This document shows, one piece after another, positions 25,234 to 33,122 of a stretch of DNA of 64,000 bases. Location of the stretch: contig JAIRPV010000021.1 of assembly GCA_031256825.1 (NCBI GenBank), forward strand, positions 59,882-123,881, read 5' to 3'. The position numbers and the translations under genes were made by a program. The notes under the pieces are model-generated. The model was not told the origin of the DNA. It saw only the letters and a program-made list of their open reading frames with translations, and ran no database searches. The DNA comes from Oscillospiraceae bacterium. GTDB lineage: Bacteria; Bacillota; Clostridia; Oscillospirales; Acutalibacteraceae. Position 1 is the stretch's first letter. The number at the start of each line of letters is the position of its first letter.

Positions 25234-26010
25234 ATGCTCAGCCAGCATTCCCGCACGGAACTTCTTCTGGGCAGGCAGGGCCTGGAACTTTTGCAACGCA
25301 GCCGCGTGGCCGTCTTCGGCCTGGGCGGCGTGGGTTCCTACGCTGTGGAGGCCCTGGTTCGGGCGGGCGTGGGCGCGGTGGATCTGGTCGATGACGACGT
25401 GGTCTGCCTGACCAACCTCAACCGGCAGCTGATCGCCTTGCGCAGCACGGTTGGCCAGAGCAAAGCGGAAGCCATGGCGGCGCGCGTGGCCGATATCAAT
25501 CCCGACTGCCGCGTGACGAAACATCCTGTTTTTTTTGACGCCGCCACAGCGGATCAATTTGATTTTTCGGTCTACAGCTACGTTGTTGACGCCATCGACA
25601 CTGTCAGCGCAAAACTGCTGCTCATCCAGCTGTGCGCGCAAAAGAATACCCCCATACTCAGCTGCATGGGCACGGGCAATAAGCTCGATCCCACGCGCCT
25701 GGAGCTGGCCGATATCTATCAGACCAGCATCTGCCCCCTTGCCCGTGTGATGCGGCGCGAACTGCGCCGCCTCGGCATTCCCTGTTTGCGCGTACTCTAC
25801 TCAAAGGAGCCGCCCTTGATCCCGTTGGAAGACATGCGCAACAGCTGCAAATACCACTGCGTCTGCCCGCCGGGCACAAAGCGCAACTGCACCATCCGCC
25901 GCCAGGTGCCGGGCAGCGTCAGCTTTGTGCCGCCCGTGGCCGGCATGATTCTGGCCGGCGAGGTGGTGAAGCAATTAACAGCCGGCGCTGGAGGCATAAA
26001 AACCGTTTGA
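25234..26010 (+). CDS. tcdA: tRNA threonylcarbamoyladenosine dehydratase (TcdA/CsdL-type E1-like)
   Basis: 258 residues from ATG 25234 with GGAGGGGGGAG upstream. The E1-like nucleotide site is AVFGLGGVGSYAVEALVRAG, with DLVDDDVVCLTNLNRQLIA next and YVVDAIDTVSAKLLLI, then CMGTGNKLDPTRLELADIYQ, the TcdA signature. It cyclises t6A in tRNA in an ATP-dependent reaction. Its stop codon overlaps the -35 box of the gatB promoter. Confidence 0.92.
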   Translation: MLSQHSRTELLLGRQGLELLQRSRVAVFGLGGVGSYAVEALVRAGVGAVDLVDDDVVCLTNLNRQLIALRSTVGQSKAEAMAARVADINPDCRVTKHPVFFDAATADQFDFSVYSYVVDAIDTVSAKLLLIQLCAQKNTPILSCMGTGNKLDPTRLELADIYQTSICPLARVMRRELRRLGIPCLRVLYSKEPPLIPLEDMRNSCKYHCVCPPGTKRNCTIRRQVPGSVSFVPPVAGMILAGEVVKQLTAGAGGIKTV

Positions 26011-26035
26011 CAACGCCTGTCCCCTGATGTATAAT
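26007..26035 (+). promoter_or_regulatory. Promoter of gatB, overlapping the tcdA stop codon
   Basis: TTGACA at 26007-26012, 17 bases, TATAAT at 26030-26035; the TGA of tcdA is 26008-26010. Confidence 0.88.
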
Positions 26036-26083
26036 AGAACCGCGGCGGATTGTCAAGAACTTTTTCGGATGAAAGGGGCGCCT

Positions 26084-27511
26084 ATGCCATACGAAACTGT
26101 GATTGGGCTGGAAGTCCATTGCGAGCTTTGCACAAAGTCAAAAATTTTCTGCGGCTGCACAACGCGCTTTGGCGGCGCGCCGAACACCCAGGTCTGTCCG
26201 GTGTGCTCCGGTATGCCCGGGGCGCTGCCCGTGCTGAACCGCGCCGTGGTAGAGTACGCGATCCGCGCGGGGCTGGCCACAAACTGCAATATCACCCGCA
26301 ACAATAAGTTCGACCGCAAAAATTATTTCTACCCCGATCTGCCCAAAGCCTACCAGATTTCGCAGCTGTATTACCCCATCTGCACCGAAGGCTGGATTGC
26401 GCTGGAGGGGAAGCGCGTGCGCATCCGCGAAATCCATATGGAAGAAGACGCGGGCAAGCTTGTGCACGATCCCTGGGAGGATGCGACTCTGGCGGACTAT
26501 AACCGCTGCGGCGTCCCCCTGCTTGAGATTGTCAGCCAGCCGGATATGCGCTCGGCGGCCGAGGCCGTGGAATACATCGAAAAGCTCAAGGCCATTCTGG
26601 AATATACCGGTGTCTCCGATTGCAAGATGCAGGAAGGCTCTCTGCGCGCGGATGTGAATCTTTCCGTCCGGCCCGTTGGGCAAAAAGAATTCGGTACGCG
26701 CACCGAGATGAAAAACCTGAATTCCCTGCGGGCCATCGCCAGGGCCATCGAAGCGGAAACCGCGCGGCAAATCGAACTCATCGAAGACGGCGGGCGTGTT
26801 ACGCAGGAAACCCGCCGCTGGGATGACGACCGGGGCGAAACCTACGCTATGCGCAGCAAAGAAGACGCGCAGGACTACAAATATTTTCCCGAGCCGGATC
26901 TGCCGCCCATCGAAATTTCCGAAGAGCAGATCAATGCGCTGCGCGCGTCGCTGCCCGAGCTGCCCGAGGCAAAAAAGCGCCGCTACAGGGAGGAGCTGGG
27001 CCTGCCGGAATACGACACAGGGATTATCGCTGGTTCCGTGCCTCTGGTGCGCCTGTTCGAGCGCACCTGCGCCATTTGCGGCGACGCAAAAGAAGCCGCC
27101 AACTGGGTCATGGGCGAGGTGCTGCGCCTGCTGCAAGCCACCCAGACACTGCCCGAACACATGGCCTTTGAACCGGACGCGTTGGGCCGGCTCATTCTGC
27201 TGACGCAGAAGAATGTCATTAACCGGGGTACGGCAAAAAAGGTGTTTGCCGAGGTCTTCCGCAGCAACGTTGATCCGGAAGCCTATGTGAAAGAGCACAA
27301 TCTGGGCCTGGTGACAGACGATAGCGCGATCCGCGCCGTGATAGCGGATGTGCTGAAGCAAAACGAAAAAGCGGTAGACGAATGGAACCGCGGCAAGGTT
27401 CAGGCAATGCAATTTCTCATCGGCCAATGCATGAAAGCCTTGCGCGGCCAGGCGCCGGCGGAAAAAGTTTCGTCGCTCTTGAGGGCGATGATGGGCGGTG
27501 ATCTCCAGTGA
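26084..27511 (+). CDS. gatB: Aspartyl/glutamyl-tRNA(Asn/Gln) amidotransferase subunit B
   Basis: 475 residues from ATG 26084 (AAAGGGG upstream). YETVIGLEVHCELCTKSKIFC, two zinc-binding Cys pairs (FCGC, VCPVC), KNYFYPDLPKAYQISQLYYP, EDAGKLVHD and DYNRCGVPLLEIVSQPDMRS are diagnostic. GatB carries the kinase/transamidase activity on misacylated tRNA and the YqeY-like tail that recognises tRNA. gatC and gatA, normally adjacent, are not in the window. Confidence 0.98.
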   Translation: MPYETVIGLEVHCELCTKSKIFCGCTTRFGGAPNTQVCPVCSGMPGALPVLNRAVVEYAIRAGLATNCNITRNNKFDRKNYFYPDLPKAYQISQLYYPICTEGWIALEGKRVRIREIHMEEDAGKLVHDPWEDATLADYNRCGVPLLEIVSQPDMRSAAEAVEYIEKLKAILEYTGVSDCKMQEGSLRADVNLSVRPVGQKEFGTRTEMKNLNSLRAIARAIEAETARQIELIEDGGRVTQETRRWDDDRGETYAMRSKEDAQDYKYFPEPDLPPIEISEEQINALRASLPELPEAKKRRYREELGLPEYDTGIIAGSVPLVRLFERTCAICGDAKEAANWVMGEVLRLLQATQTLPEHMAFEPDALGRLILLTQKNVINRGTAKKVFAEVFRSNVDPEAYVKEHNLGLVTDDSAIRAVIADVLKQNEKAVDEWNRGKVQAMQFLIGQCMKALRGQAPAEKVSSLLRAMMGGDLQ

Positions 27512-27633
27512 ATCGCTGTGGCGGCCGCGTTGCCGTTTTGATTTCCCCTGCGAGATATTCAACAGAAAACAAGCGGAAACAAGAGAAAAAAAGAGCTTGC
27601 CTAGAGCAAAATCAAAAAGAAACAAAATAATGC

Positions 27634-27662
27634 TTGACAAGCGCAAGTCTTTGCGCTATAAT
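27634..27662 (+). promoter_or_regulatory. Promoter of rplM-rpsI
   Basis: TTGACA at 27634-27639, 17 bases, TATAAT at 27657-27662. The leader is only about 34 bases, so no long L13-type leader is present. Confidence 0.9.
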
Positions 27663-27702
27663 AGTTGGGCTTGATTTATGACAATAGTTCGGAGGTAATC
27701 GC

Positions 27703-28131
27703 ATGTCCACATTTATGCCAAAAGCGGCGGATATCAGCCGCAAATGGTATGTGCTTGACGCAGCCGGTCAGCCGCTGGGTAAAGTGGCGGCGCAGGCGGC
27801 AACGCTGCTGCGCGGCAAGCACAAGCCAATTTTTGCCCCGCATGTTGATTGCGGCGATTTTGTGATCATCGTCAACGCCGCGCAGACGGTGCTCACAGGC
27901 AAAAAACTACAGCAAAAAAAATATCAGCGGCATACCGGCTATATCGGCCACTTAAAAACCGTCGGATACGACACGTTGATGAAAACCCGGCCGGATTTCG
28001 CTGTGCAGCTGGCCGTAAAGGGCATGGTGCCCAGCACAACCCTGGGCCGCAAGGCGCTGACGCGTCTGCGGGTTTATGCCGGGGCCGAACACCAGCAGCA
28101 GGCGCAAAAACCAGAAGCCTGGGCGCTTTGA
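27703..28131 (+). CDS. rplM: 50S ribosomal protein uL13
   Basis: 142 residues, GGAGGTAA upstream. ISRKWYVLDAAGQPLGKVAAQ, LRGKHKPIFAPHVDCGDFVI and HTGYIGHLKTVGYDTLM are diagnostic; MKTRPDFAVQLAVKGMVPST also fits. A C-terminal HQQQAQKPEAW closes as in homologues. Coupled with rpsI. Confidence 0.98.
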   Translation: MSTFMPKAADISRKWYVLDAAGQPLGKVAAQAATLLRGKHKPIFAPHVDCGDFVIIVNAAQTVLTGKKLQQKKYQRHTGYIGHLKTVGYDTLMKTRPDFAVQLAVKGMVPSTTLGRKALTRLRVYAGAEHQQQAQKPEAWAL

Positions 28132-28148
28132 TAGGAGGAGAATGAATT

Positions 28149-28547
28149 ATGTACGATTCCGTACCGTTTTTTTACGGCACCGGCCGCCGCAAGAAAAGCG
28201 TGGCGCGCGTGCGCGTGTATCATGGCGAAGGCAAAATTACCATCAACGATCGCGGCATTGACGATTATTTTGGGCTGGATACCCTCAAGCTCATTGTGAA
28301 GCAGCCGCTGGCGCTGACCGAGCTGCTTGGCAAAGTGGACATTGTCTGCCGCGTTGGCGGCGGCGGTGTTTCCGGGCAGGCGGGCGCTATCCGCCACGGC
28401 CTTGCCCGCGCGTTGCTGCTCTACGATCCGGCGCTGCGCCCCGCGCTGAAGGCCGCAGGCTTTTTGACCCGCGATCCGCGCATGAAGGAGCGCAAAAAAT
28501 ATGGCCTCAAGAAGGCCCGCCGCGCGCCGCAGTTCTCGAAGAGATAA
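28149..28547 (+). CDS. rpsI: 30S ribosomal protein uS9
   Basis: 132 residues. [40 protein letters not shown] and the C-terminal RRAPQFSKR, whose tail reaches the P-site tRNA, identify uS9. AGGAGG at 28132-28137. Confidence 0.98.
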   Translation: MYDSVPFFYGTGRRKKSVARVRVYHGEGKITINDRGIDDYFGLDTLKLIVKQPLALTELLGKVDIVCRVGGGGVSGQAGAIRHGLARALLLYDPALRPALKAAGFLTRDPRMKERKKYGLKKARRAPQFSKR

Positions 28548-28628
28548 GTTAGATCGCGCCCGAAAGCCCTGCCCCGCTATGTTTTTTCTTGTCAGGGCGA
28601 ACGAGTATAGAATCCGGAGGATAACGAT

Positions 28629-28763
28629 ATGAAACGAACCTACCAGCCCAAAAAGCTGCACCGTAAAAAAGAGCATGGCTTCCGCAAGCGCATGGCCGAT
28701 CGCAACGGCCGCAAGGTGCTGGCGCGCCGCCGCGCAAAGGGCCGCAAGCAGCTAACCTACTAG
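28629..28763 (+). CDS. rpmH: 50S ribosomal protein bL34
   Basis: 44 residues, [20 protein letters not shown] and ending [10 protein letters not shown], the standard bL34. CGGAGG lies ten bases before the ATG. In most bacteria rpmH starts the dnaA-linked cluster; here it follows rplM-rpsI. Gene order rpmH-rnpA-yidD-yidC-jag is preserved. Confidence 0.98.
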   Translation: MKRTYQPKKLHRKKEHGFRKRMADRNGRKVLARRRAKGRKQLTY

Positions 28764-28797
28764 GAACTGGGGAGCAGGAACCAGGGATTGGGGGAGG
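28763..28797. repeat. G-rich heptanucleotide repeat, five units
   Basis: Read in sevens from 28763: GGAACTG, GGGAGCA, GGAACCA, GGGATTG, GGGGAGG. It begins at the last base of the rpmH stop codon and fills the rpmH-rnpA gap. Confidence 0.65.
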
Positions 28798-28867
28798 CGG
28801 CACGTCGTCAACGCTCCGCTCTTCCCGTCTCTGCTGGGCGCAAGCCCGCCGAACTCCTGACAACAAT

Positions 28868-29221
28868 ATGATGGAAACATTGAAGCTGAATAAGGAATTC
28901 CGCCGGGCCTATGGGCGGGGGAAGACCGTGAGTGCGCCTGCGTTGGTGGTTTACGCCATAAAAAACCGCGCGGGCGTATGTCGTTATGGCATTACCACCT
29001 CAAAAAAAGTTGGCAACGCGGTGGAGCGCAGCCGCTGCCGCCGGATAATCCGCGAAGCGCTGCGCACGCTGGACGAGCCGTTCCGCGGGAACTGGGATCT
29101 GGTTTTCGTGGCCCGCGGCAAAACAAAGTATCTAAAAAGCACCCAGGTGCAGCAGACCATGCGCGCGCAGCTGCGGAAGCTGGGCGTGCTATCAGCAGAG
29201 ACTGGAACACAAACCAAATGA
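28868..29221 (+). CDS. rnpA: Ribonuclease P protein component
   Basis: 117 residues. [40 protein letters not shown] and the basic RIIREAL helix form the RNase P protein fold that binds the catalytic RNA and pre-tRNA leader. No clear ribosome site before ATG 28868; Met2 at 28871 is an alternative. The stop overlaps the yidD start (ATGA). Confidence 0.95.
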   Translation: MMETLKLNKEFRRAYGRGKTVSAPALVVYAIKNRAGVCRYGITTSKKVGNAVERSRCRRIIREALRTLDEPFRGNWDLVFVARGKTKYLKSTQVQQTMRAQLRKLGVLSAETGTQTK

Positions 29222-29436
29222 AACGCATATTGCTTGCGGGCATCCGCTTTTATCGGCGAAGGATTTCGCCGCATACGCCGCCCCTGTGCCGCTATTATCC
29301 CACTTGCTCGGCCTACGCGCTGGAAGCTGTGGAGGTACACGGCGCGCTGAAGGGCGGGCTGCTGGCCCTGGGGCGCTTTTTGCGGTGCAATATCCTGTTT
29401 CCGGGCGGATATGACCCCGTGCCCCCCAAGCGATAG
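29218..29436 (+). CDS. yidD: Membrane protein insertion efficiency factor YidD
   Basis: 72 residues. [38 protein letters not shown] and [10 protein letters not shown] carry the conserved Cys and basic residues. It is a small amphipathic membrane-associated protein that assists YidC. ATG overlaps the rnpA stop by four bases. Confidence 0.96.
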   Translation: MKRILLAGIRFYRRRISPHTPPLCRYYPTCSAYALEAVEVHGALKGGLLALGRFLRCNILFPGGYDPVPPKR

Positions 29437-29479
29437 GGGGCGCAAAGCACAGGAATCAAGGCAATCAAGGGGGAACGCA

Positions 29480-30436
29480 ATGAATTTTATTTATGACGCT
29501 TTGGGATATGTCTTTGGGCCTATTATGCGCGGAATTTTCGCGGTGGTGGGGAATTACGGCGGGGCAGTTATTCTGTTTACCATATTTTGCCGTTTGCTGA
29601 TGCTGCCGTCCGCTATCAGCCAGCAGAAGAACCAGGCAAAGAACACCCGCATGCAGTTCAAGATGCGGAAAATTCAGGAAAAATACAAAGACGATCGGCA
29701 GCGCCTGCAAGAAGAAACGCAGGAATTCTATCGGCGCGAAGGCTATAACCCCATGAGCGCGGGCTGCTCCGGCGGCATGCTCATCCAATTCCCAATTATG
29801 TTCGGGCTGCTCGCGGCCATTTATCAGCCGCTGAAGTACGCGCTCAATATTCCATCGAATGTTTTGGCCGTGCTGCAAAAACAGGCGCCCGCCATATTGG
29901 CGGAATACGGCCAAAAAATCACCGGCGGCAACATCAACTGGCAGCTGCCGGTCATTCAGCATATCAAGGAATTCCATTTGTCGGGCGCGTTTACGCAGGA
30001 GTTCATGGATAAAATCGTGGGGTTTGTGCATCAGTTCAGCATGAACTTCGGCGCTTTTTCGCTGGAGCTGGGCTTAACGCCCCAGGAGGGCAAAAAGTTC
30101 TATTACCTGATTCCGGTGCTGGCGGGCGTTTCGGCTATGGGAACATCCATTTACAGCTTTTTCCATACTCGCAAAATGAACCCGGAACAAAAGCAAAACG
30201 TCGCAATGCTGGGCTGCATGACGCTGGGCATGCCATTGTTTTCGGCCTGGCTGGCGTTTAGTTATCCGGTGGGCATCGGCCTTTACTGGATTATCTCCAG
30301 CCTTGCCGCGCTGATCCAGATGGCGGTGTTGAATGTGACCCATCCGCCGCAAAAAATGTTGGCCAAGGTGATGGTGGATGAAACGATTGAGCGCCGCAGC
30401 CGGGAAGAAAGCAAAAAACGGGTCAAAGTTGCTTGA
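29480..30436 (+). CDS. yidC: Membrane protein insertase YidC/Oxa1/SpoIIIJ
   Basis: 318 residues, the short Gram-positive form without the large periplasmic domain. GGAVILFTIFCRLLMLPSAI holds the conserved Arg of the hydrophilic groove; a charged coiled hairpin (MQFKMRKIQEKYKDDRQRL) follows, then about four more membrane helices and a basic tail (RSREESKKRVKV). No lipobox cysteine is evident at the N-terminus. AAGGGGG upstream of ATG 29480. The region between helices 2 and 3 is longer than usual. Cotranscribed with jag. Confidence 0.93.
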   Translation: MNFIYDALGYVFGPIMRGIFAVVGNYGGAVILFTIFCRLLMLPSAISQQKNQAKNTRMQFKMRKIQEKYKDDRQRLQEETQEFYRREGYNPMSAGCSGGMLIQFPIMFGLLAAIYQPLKYALNIPSNVLAVLQKQAPAILAEYGQKITGGNINWQLPVIQHIKEFHLSGAFTQEFMDKIVGFVHQFSMNFGAFSLELGLTPQEGKKFYYLIPVLAGVSAMGTSIYSFFHTRKMNPEQKQNVAMLGCMTLGMPLFSAWLAFSYPVGIGLYWIISSLAALIQMAVLNVTHPPQKMLAKVMVDETIERRSREESKKRVKVA

Positions 30437-30481
30437 GATTATTGCGGTGCTGCCGCGCCGCATACAGATAGGAGAGATTCC

Positions 30482-31507
30482 ATGATCAAAGAAGCCATAG
30501 GGACAGGCGCAACGGTCGAAGCCGCGATAGAAGCGGCAAAATTGGCCCTCGACGCCCCGGAAGACGCGGACATTTCCACCGAAATTCTTGAAACGCCGAG
30601 CAAAAAAACGCTGGGGCTGTTTGGCGGAACGCAAGCCAAGGCGCGGGTGTATTATGAAGAAACCGAATACGCCAAGGCCGAGCGCTATATCAAAACAGTG
30701 CTGCGGCTGATGGGCGTGGAGGCCAACGTCCTCACCGTGGAAGAGGACGACGGGGTGCGCTTTTCGCTTAACTGCGGGAAAGACGACGGGTATATCATTG
30801 GCCGCCGGGGCGAAACGCTCGACGCGGTGCAGTACCTGACAAGGCTTGTGGTCAGCCGCGGGCGCGAAGATTATAAGCGCGTGCAGGTCAACGTTGGCGA
30901 TTACCGCGAGCAGCACGAGCAGGCCCTGCGGGAACTGGCCATCAGCACGGCGGGCAAAGCAAAAAAATACGGGCGCAACATGACCCTGCCGCCCATGACC
31001 CCTTACGATCGCCGGATTATCCACACGGCGGTGCAGGAATTTGACGGCGCGAACTCGTTTTCTGTGGGCGAAGGCGCCGAGCGCCGCGTCGTCGTCGCGC
31101 CCGACGAACAATATCGGCGGCCGGATAACCGCCGCCCCGGCGGCTATGGCCAGCGGGATACCCGCAGCGGCGGCGGCGGCGGGCGTGGAAATTTGCAGCG
31201 CAACCAGCGCAATGCCCAGCCGCGACGGTTCAATGGCGATCGCGAAGGCGGCTATCAGCAGCGCGAGGGTGGCTATCAGCAGCGCGAAGGTGGCTATCAA
31301 CAGCGCGAAGGCGGCTATCAAAGGCGCGACGGCGGATATCAGCAGCGTGACGGCGGCTACCGCCGGGATGACCGCAGAGGCGACTATCGCGGCGGCGGCG
31401 GACGCAGCCAGGGTTCGCAGCAGCCAAACCGCCCCCCCCGCAGCGATGCGCAGGGCGCCGGGCGCTATGGCCGCATTGAGCCGAAGCACGAAGACAAAGG
31501 GGAATAA
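30482..31507 (+). CDS. jag: RNA-binding protein Jag/KhpB with Gly-Tyr-Gln-Arg repeat tail
   Basis: 341 residues. A Jag-N domain (1-55, LETPSKKTLGLFGGTQAKARV), a KH domain (GYIIGRRGETLDAVQYL, GxxG = GRRG) and an R3H domain (PYDRRIIHTAVQEF) occupy the first 205 residues. The rest is an unusual disordered, Arg/Gly-rich tail with six copies of a seven-residue motif (EGGYQQR, residues 255-296). Jag binds RNA and influences cell elongation and sporulation. Directly follows yidC as usual. Confidence 0.93.
   Translation: MIKEAIGTGATVEAAIEAAKLALDAPEDADISTEILETPSKKTLGLFGGTQAKARVYYEETEYAKAERYIKTVLRLMGVEANVLTVEEDDGVRFSLNCGKDDGYIIGRRGETLDAVQYLTRLVVSRGREDYKRVQVNVGDYREQHEQALRELAISTAGKAKKYGRNMTLPPMTPYDRRIIHTAVQEFDGANSFSVGEGAERRVVVAPDEQYRRPDNRRPGGYGQRDTRSGGGGGRGNLQRNQRNAQPRRFNGDREGGYQQREGGYQQREGGYQQREGGYQRRDGGYQQRDGGYRRDDRRGDYRGGGGRSQGSQQPNRPPRSDAQGAGRYGRIEPKHEDKGE
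31244..31369 (+). repeat. Six tandem 21-bp units inside jag
   Basis: Each unit encodes E/D-GGYQQR with small changes in the later copies (QRR, RRD). Synonymous differences between units show the array is not newly expanded. Confidence 0.9.
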
Positions 31508-31516
31508 TCAGCAAAA

Positions 31517-31547
31517 AGCCGTCCGGGAAACCGGGCGGCTCATTCTT
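31517..31547 (+). terminator. Terminator after jag
   Basis: AGCCGTCCGG (31517-31526), loop GAAA, CCGGGCGGCT (31531-31540), then CATTCTT. It overlaps the 3' end of the convergent scfB gene. Confidence 0.75.
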
Positions 31548-32862
31548 ATAGCGCCGCCAGCCAGATGGCGCATTCGATGCGCTTTTTGAACATCTCGCAG
31601 CCGTCTTCATAGATCCCGTTGATGTCGCCGCAGGCGTGCCACGCATTGGCGGCGCAGCCCCCGGCGCAGTAGTATTTGGCCCAGCAGTCGCGGCAAACGG
31701 GCTTGTTGCGCAAGGTGCAGCGGGCAAATTGCGCGCATAGCTCCGGCCTTGTAACGCCCTGCCAAACGTCGCCCAGCTTCCACTCCGCCTCGCCCGCGAA
31801 CTGGTGGCAGGGGTACAAATCGCCCTGCGGCGTAACGGCAAAATATTCGGTGCCGCTGCCGCAGCCCGCCACGCGTTTATAGATGCACGGCCCGTGCTTG
31901 AGATCCAGCTGATAATGATAGAAGGTGAACGCGCCGGAGGTTCCGCGGCGGCGGGCCATTTCGAGCGCCAGCGCTTCGTATTCCCGCAGCGCCATCCGCA
32001 AATCTTCCCCCGTCAGGGCGTGCGGGCTCCCGGGCGCGCAAACCACAGGCTCCATCGAAAGGGCGTGAAACCCCAGATCGGCCATGTGATACAGATCAGC
32101 GGAAAAATCCGGGTTCGCGTGCGTGAAGGTGCCGCGCATATAATAACTGCGCCCGCCGCGCTCTTTGACGAATGTTTGAAACTTCGGCACAACGATATCA
32201 TAGCTGCCCGTGCCGTTTGCCGTTCGGCGCAGACGATCGTGCACTTGTTTTCGCCCGTCCAAACTCAGCACAACATTGCTCATTTCCTGGTTACAGAATT
32301 CCGTTGTCTCGGAATCCAGCAACATACCATTGGTGGTGAGGGTGAAGCGGAAGCGTTTGCCGGTTTCGCTTTCGCGGGCGCGGGCATAGGCCACCAGATC
32401 TTTCACCACCTGCCAGTTCATCAGCGGTTCGCCGCCAAAAAAATCCACTTCCAGGTTGTGGTGATTGCCGGAATTGGCCAGCAAAAAAGCAAGCGCCTGC
32501 CGGCCCACTTCATAGGGCATGAGCGCCTGTTCGCCATGATAGCGCCCGGCCTGCGCGAAGCAATAATCGCAGGCCAGGTTGCAGGTGTGCGCAACATGCA
32601 GGCACAAAGCCTTCAGCGGCCGCTGGCCCTGTGGTTCCGGCACTTCAAGTTCGGGCGCGAAGAGCTTCCGCCGGTCAATCAACGCCCGGATGTCTTCCAG
32701 CAGCCCGTCCAGGTTTTCCCCGGGGAAGGCCGCCCGCAGTTCGTCTTCCGTGCAGGGCCAATGCGTGATGGCATAAAATGCAACGGGGTCAACCCGGTGC
32801 ACCGAACCGCTGTTGACGTCCAATATGATATGGCTGCCGTGCAGCCGATAAGCGTGGATCAT
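31546..32862 (-). CDS. scfB: SCIFF peptide maturase (radical SAM, thioether-forming)
   Basis: 438 residues. An N-terminal RiPP-recognition-like region (HIILDVNSGSVHRVDPVAF) is followed by the radical SAM motif C94-x3-C98-x2-C101 (HTCNLACDYCFAQ), VDFFGGEPLMNW, and a SPASM domain with the expected auxiliary-cluster cysteines (GPCIYKRVAGCGSGTEYF, YPCHQF, CRDCWAKYYCAGGC, then DGCEMFKKRIEC). It forms the thioether bridge in the SCIFF ranthipeptide. The precursor gene scfA is 39 bases upstream on the same strand. ATG 32862 has only a G-rich site, and a hairpin lies between the two genes. Confidence 0.95.
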   Translation of the reverse strand: MIHAYRLHGSHIILDVNSGSVHRVDPVAFYAITHWPCTEDELRAAFPGENLDGLLEDIRALIDRRKLFAPELEVPEPQGQRPLKALCLHVAHTCNLACDYCFAQAGRYHGEQALMPYEVGRQALAFLLANSGNHHNLEVDFFGGEPLMNWQVVKDLVAYARARESETGKRFRFTLTTNGMLLDSETTEFCNQEMSNVVLSLDGRKQVHDRLRRTANGTGSYDIVVPKFQTFVKERGGRSYYMRGTFTHANPDFSADLYHMADLGFHALSMEPVVCAPGSPHALTGEDLRMALREYEALALEMARRRGTSGAFTFYHYQLDLKHGPCIYKRVAGCGSGTEYFAVTPQGDLYPCHQFAGEAEWKLGDVWQGVTRPELCAQFARCTLRNKPVCRDCWAKYYCAGGCAANAWHACGDINGIYEDGCEMFKKRIECAIWLAAL

Positions 32863-32870
32863 AACATATG

Positions 32871-32911
32871 GGGGGCAGGAAGTTCCCGCCCCCTGTCCCC
32901 CTTATTCCTGT
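32871..32911 (-). repeat. G-rich heptad sequence and hairpin between scfA and scfB
   Basis: On the - strand the heptads GGAATAA, GGGGGAC, (A)GGGGGC and GGGAACT run through the end of scfA into the gap. GGGGGC-GGA and TCC-GCCCCC arms (32871-32892) fold back on each other, which could reduce read-through from scfA into scfB. Confidence 0.5.
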
Positions 32912-33051
32912 GTGTCGTTTTCGCAGGGTTGGTTGGCAACGCCGCAGGAGGTTTTGCAGGCCGACTGGCAAGAGGTCTGGCATTCGCCGCAGCCGCCGCC
33001 GCAAAGGCTTTGGGATAAATCGCGGGTTTCCAATGTTTGAATGCGCTGCAT
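32902..33051 (-). CDS. scfA: SCIFF ranthipeptide precursor
   Basis: 49 residues from ATG 33051 with AAGGAG upstream. Leader-like MQRIQTLETRDLSQSL is followed by a Cys-rich core that matches the SCIFF family: GGCGECQTSCQSACKTSC and NQPCEN. Cysteines are at 17, 21, 24, 28, 32, 36 and 43, seven in all, whereas the family is named for six. Position 37, after C36, is Gly; in the characterised CteA precursor the thioether from Cys32 reaches Thr37. Thr34 is the only other nearby Thr. Processed by scfB. Confidence 0.93.
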   Translation of the reverse strand: MQRIQTLETRDLSQSLCGGGCGECQTSCQSACKTSCGVANQPCENDTQE

Positions 33052-33080
33052 AGACGCGGGCTCCTTTCGTTTTGCTGTTC

Positions 33081-33109
33081 TATCTATGTCCGCAGACACG
33101 CTGCGTCAA
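33081..33109 (-). promoter_or_regulatory. Candidate promoter of scfA
   Basis: - strand TTGACG (33104-33109), 17 bases, TAGATA (33081-33086). Confidence 0.6.
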
Positions 33110-33122
33110 GATCATCTTTGGT

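Noticed and set aside
28555..28615. Separate promoter for rpmH
   Set aside because: TTGTCA and TATAGA are present but only 11 bases apart, too short for a sigma-A promoter.
31016..31025. TTATCCACA, a perfect DnaA-box-like sequence, in jag
   Set aside because: Single copy inside a conserved coding stretch (RRIIHTAVQ in R3H) with no other boxes or AT-rich unwinding region.
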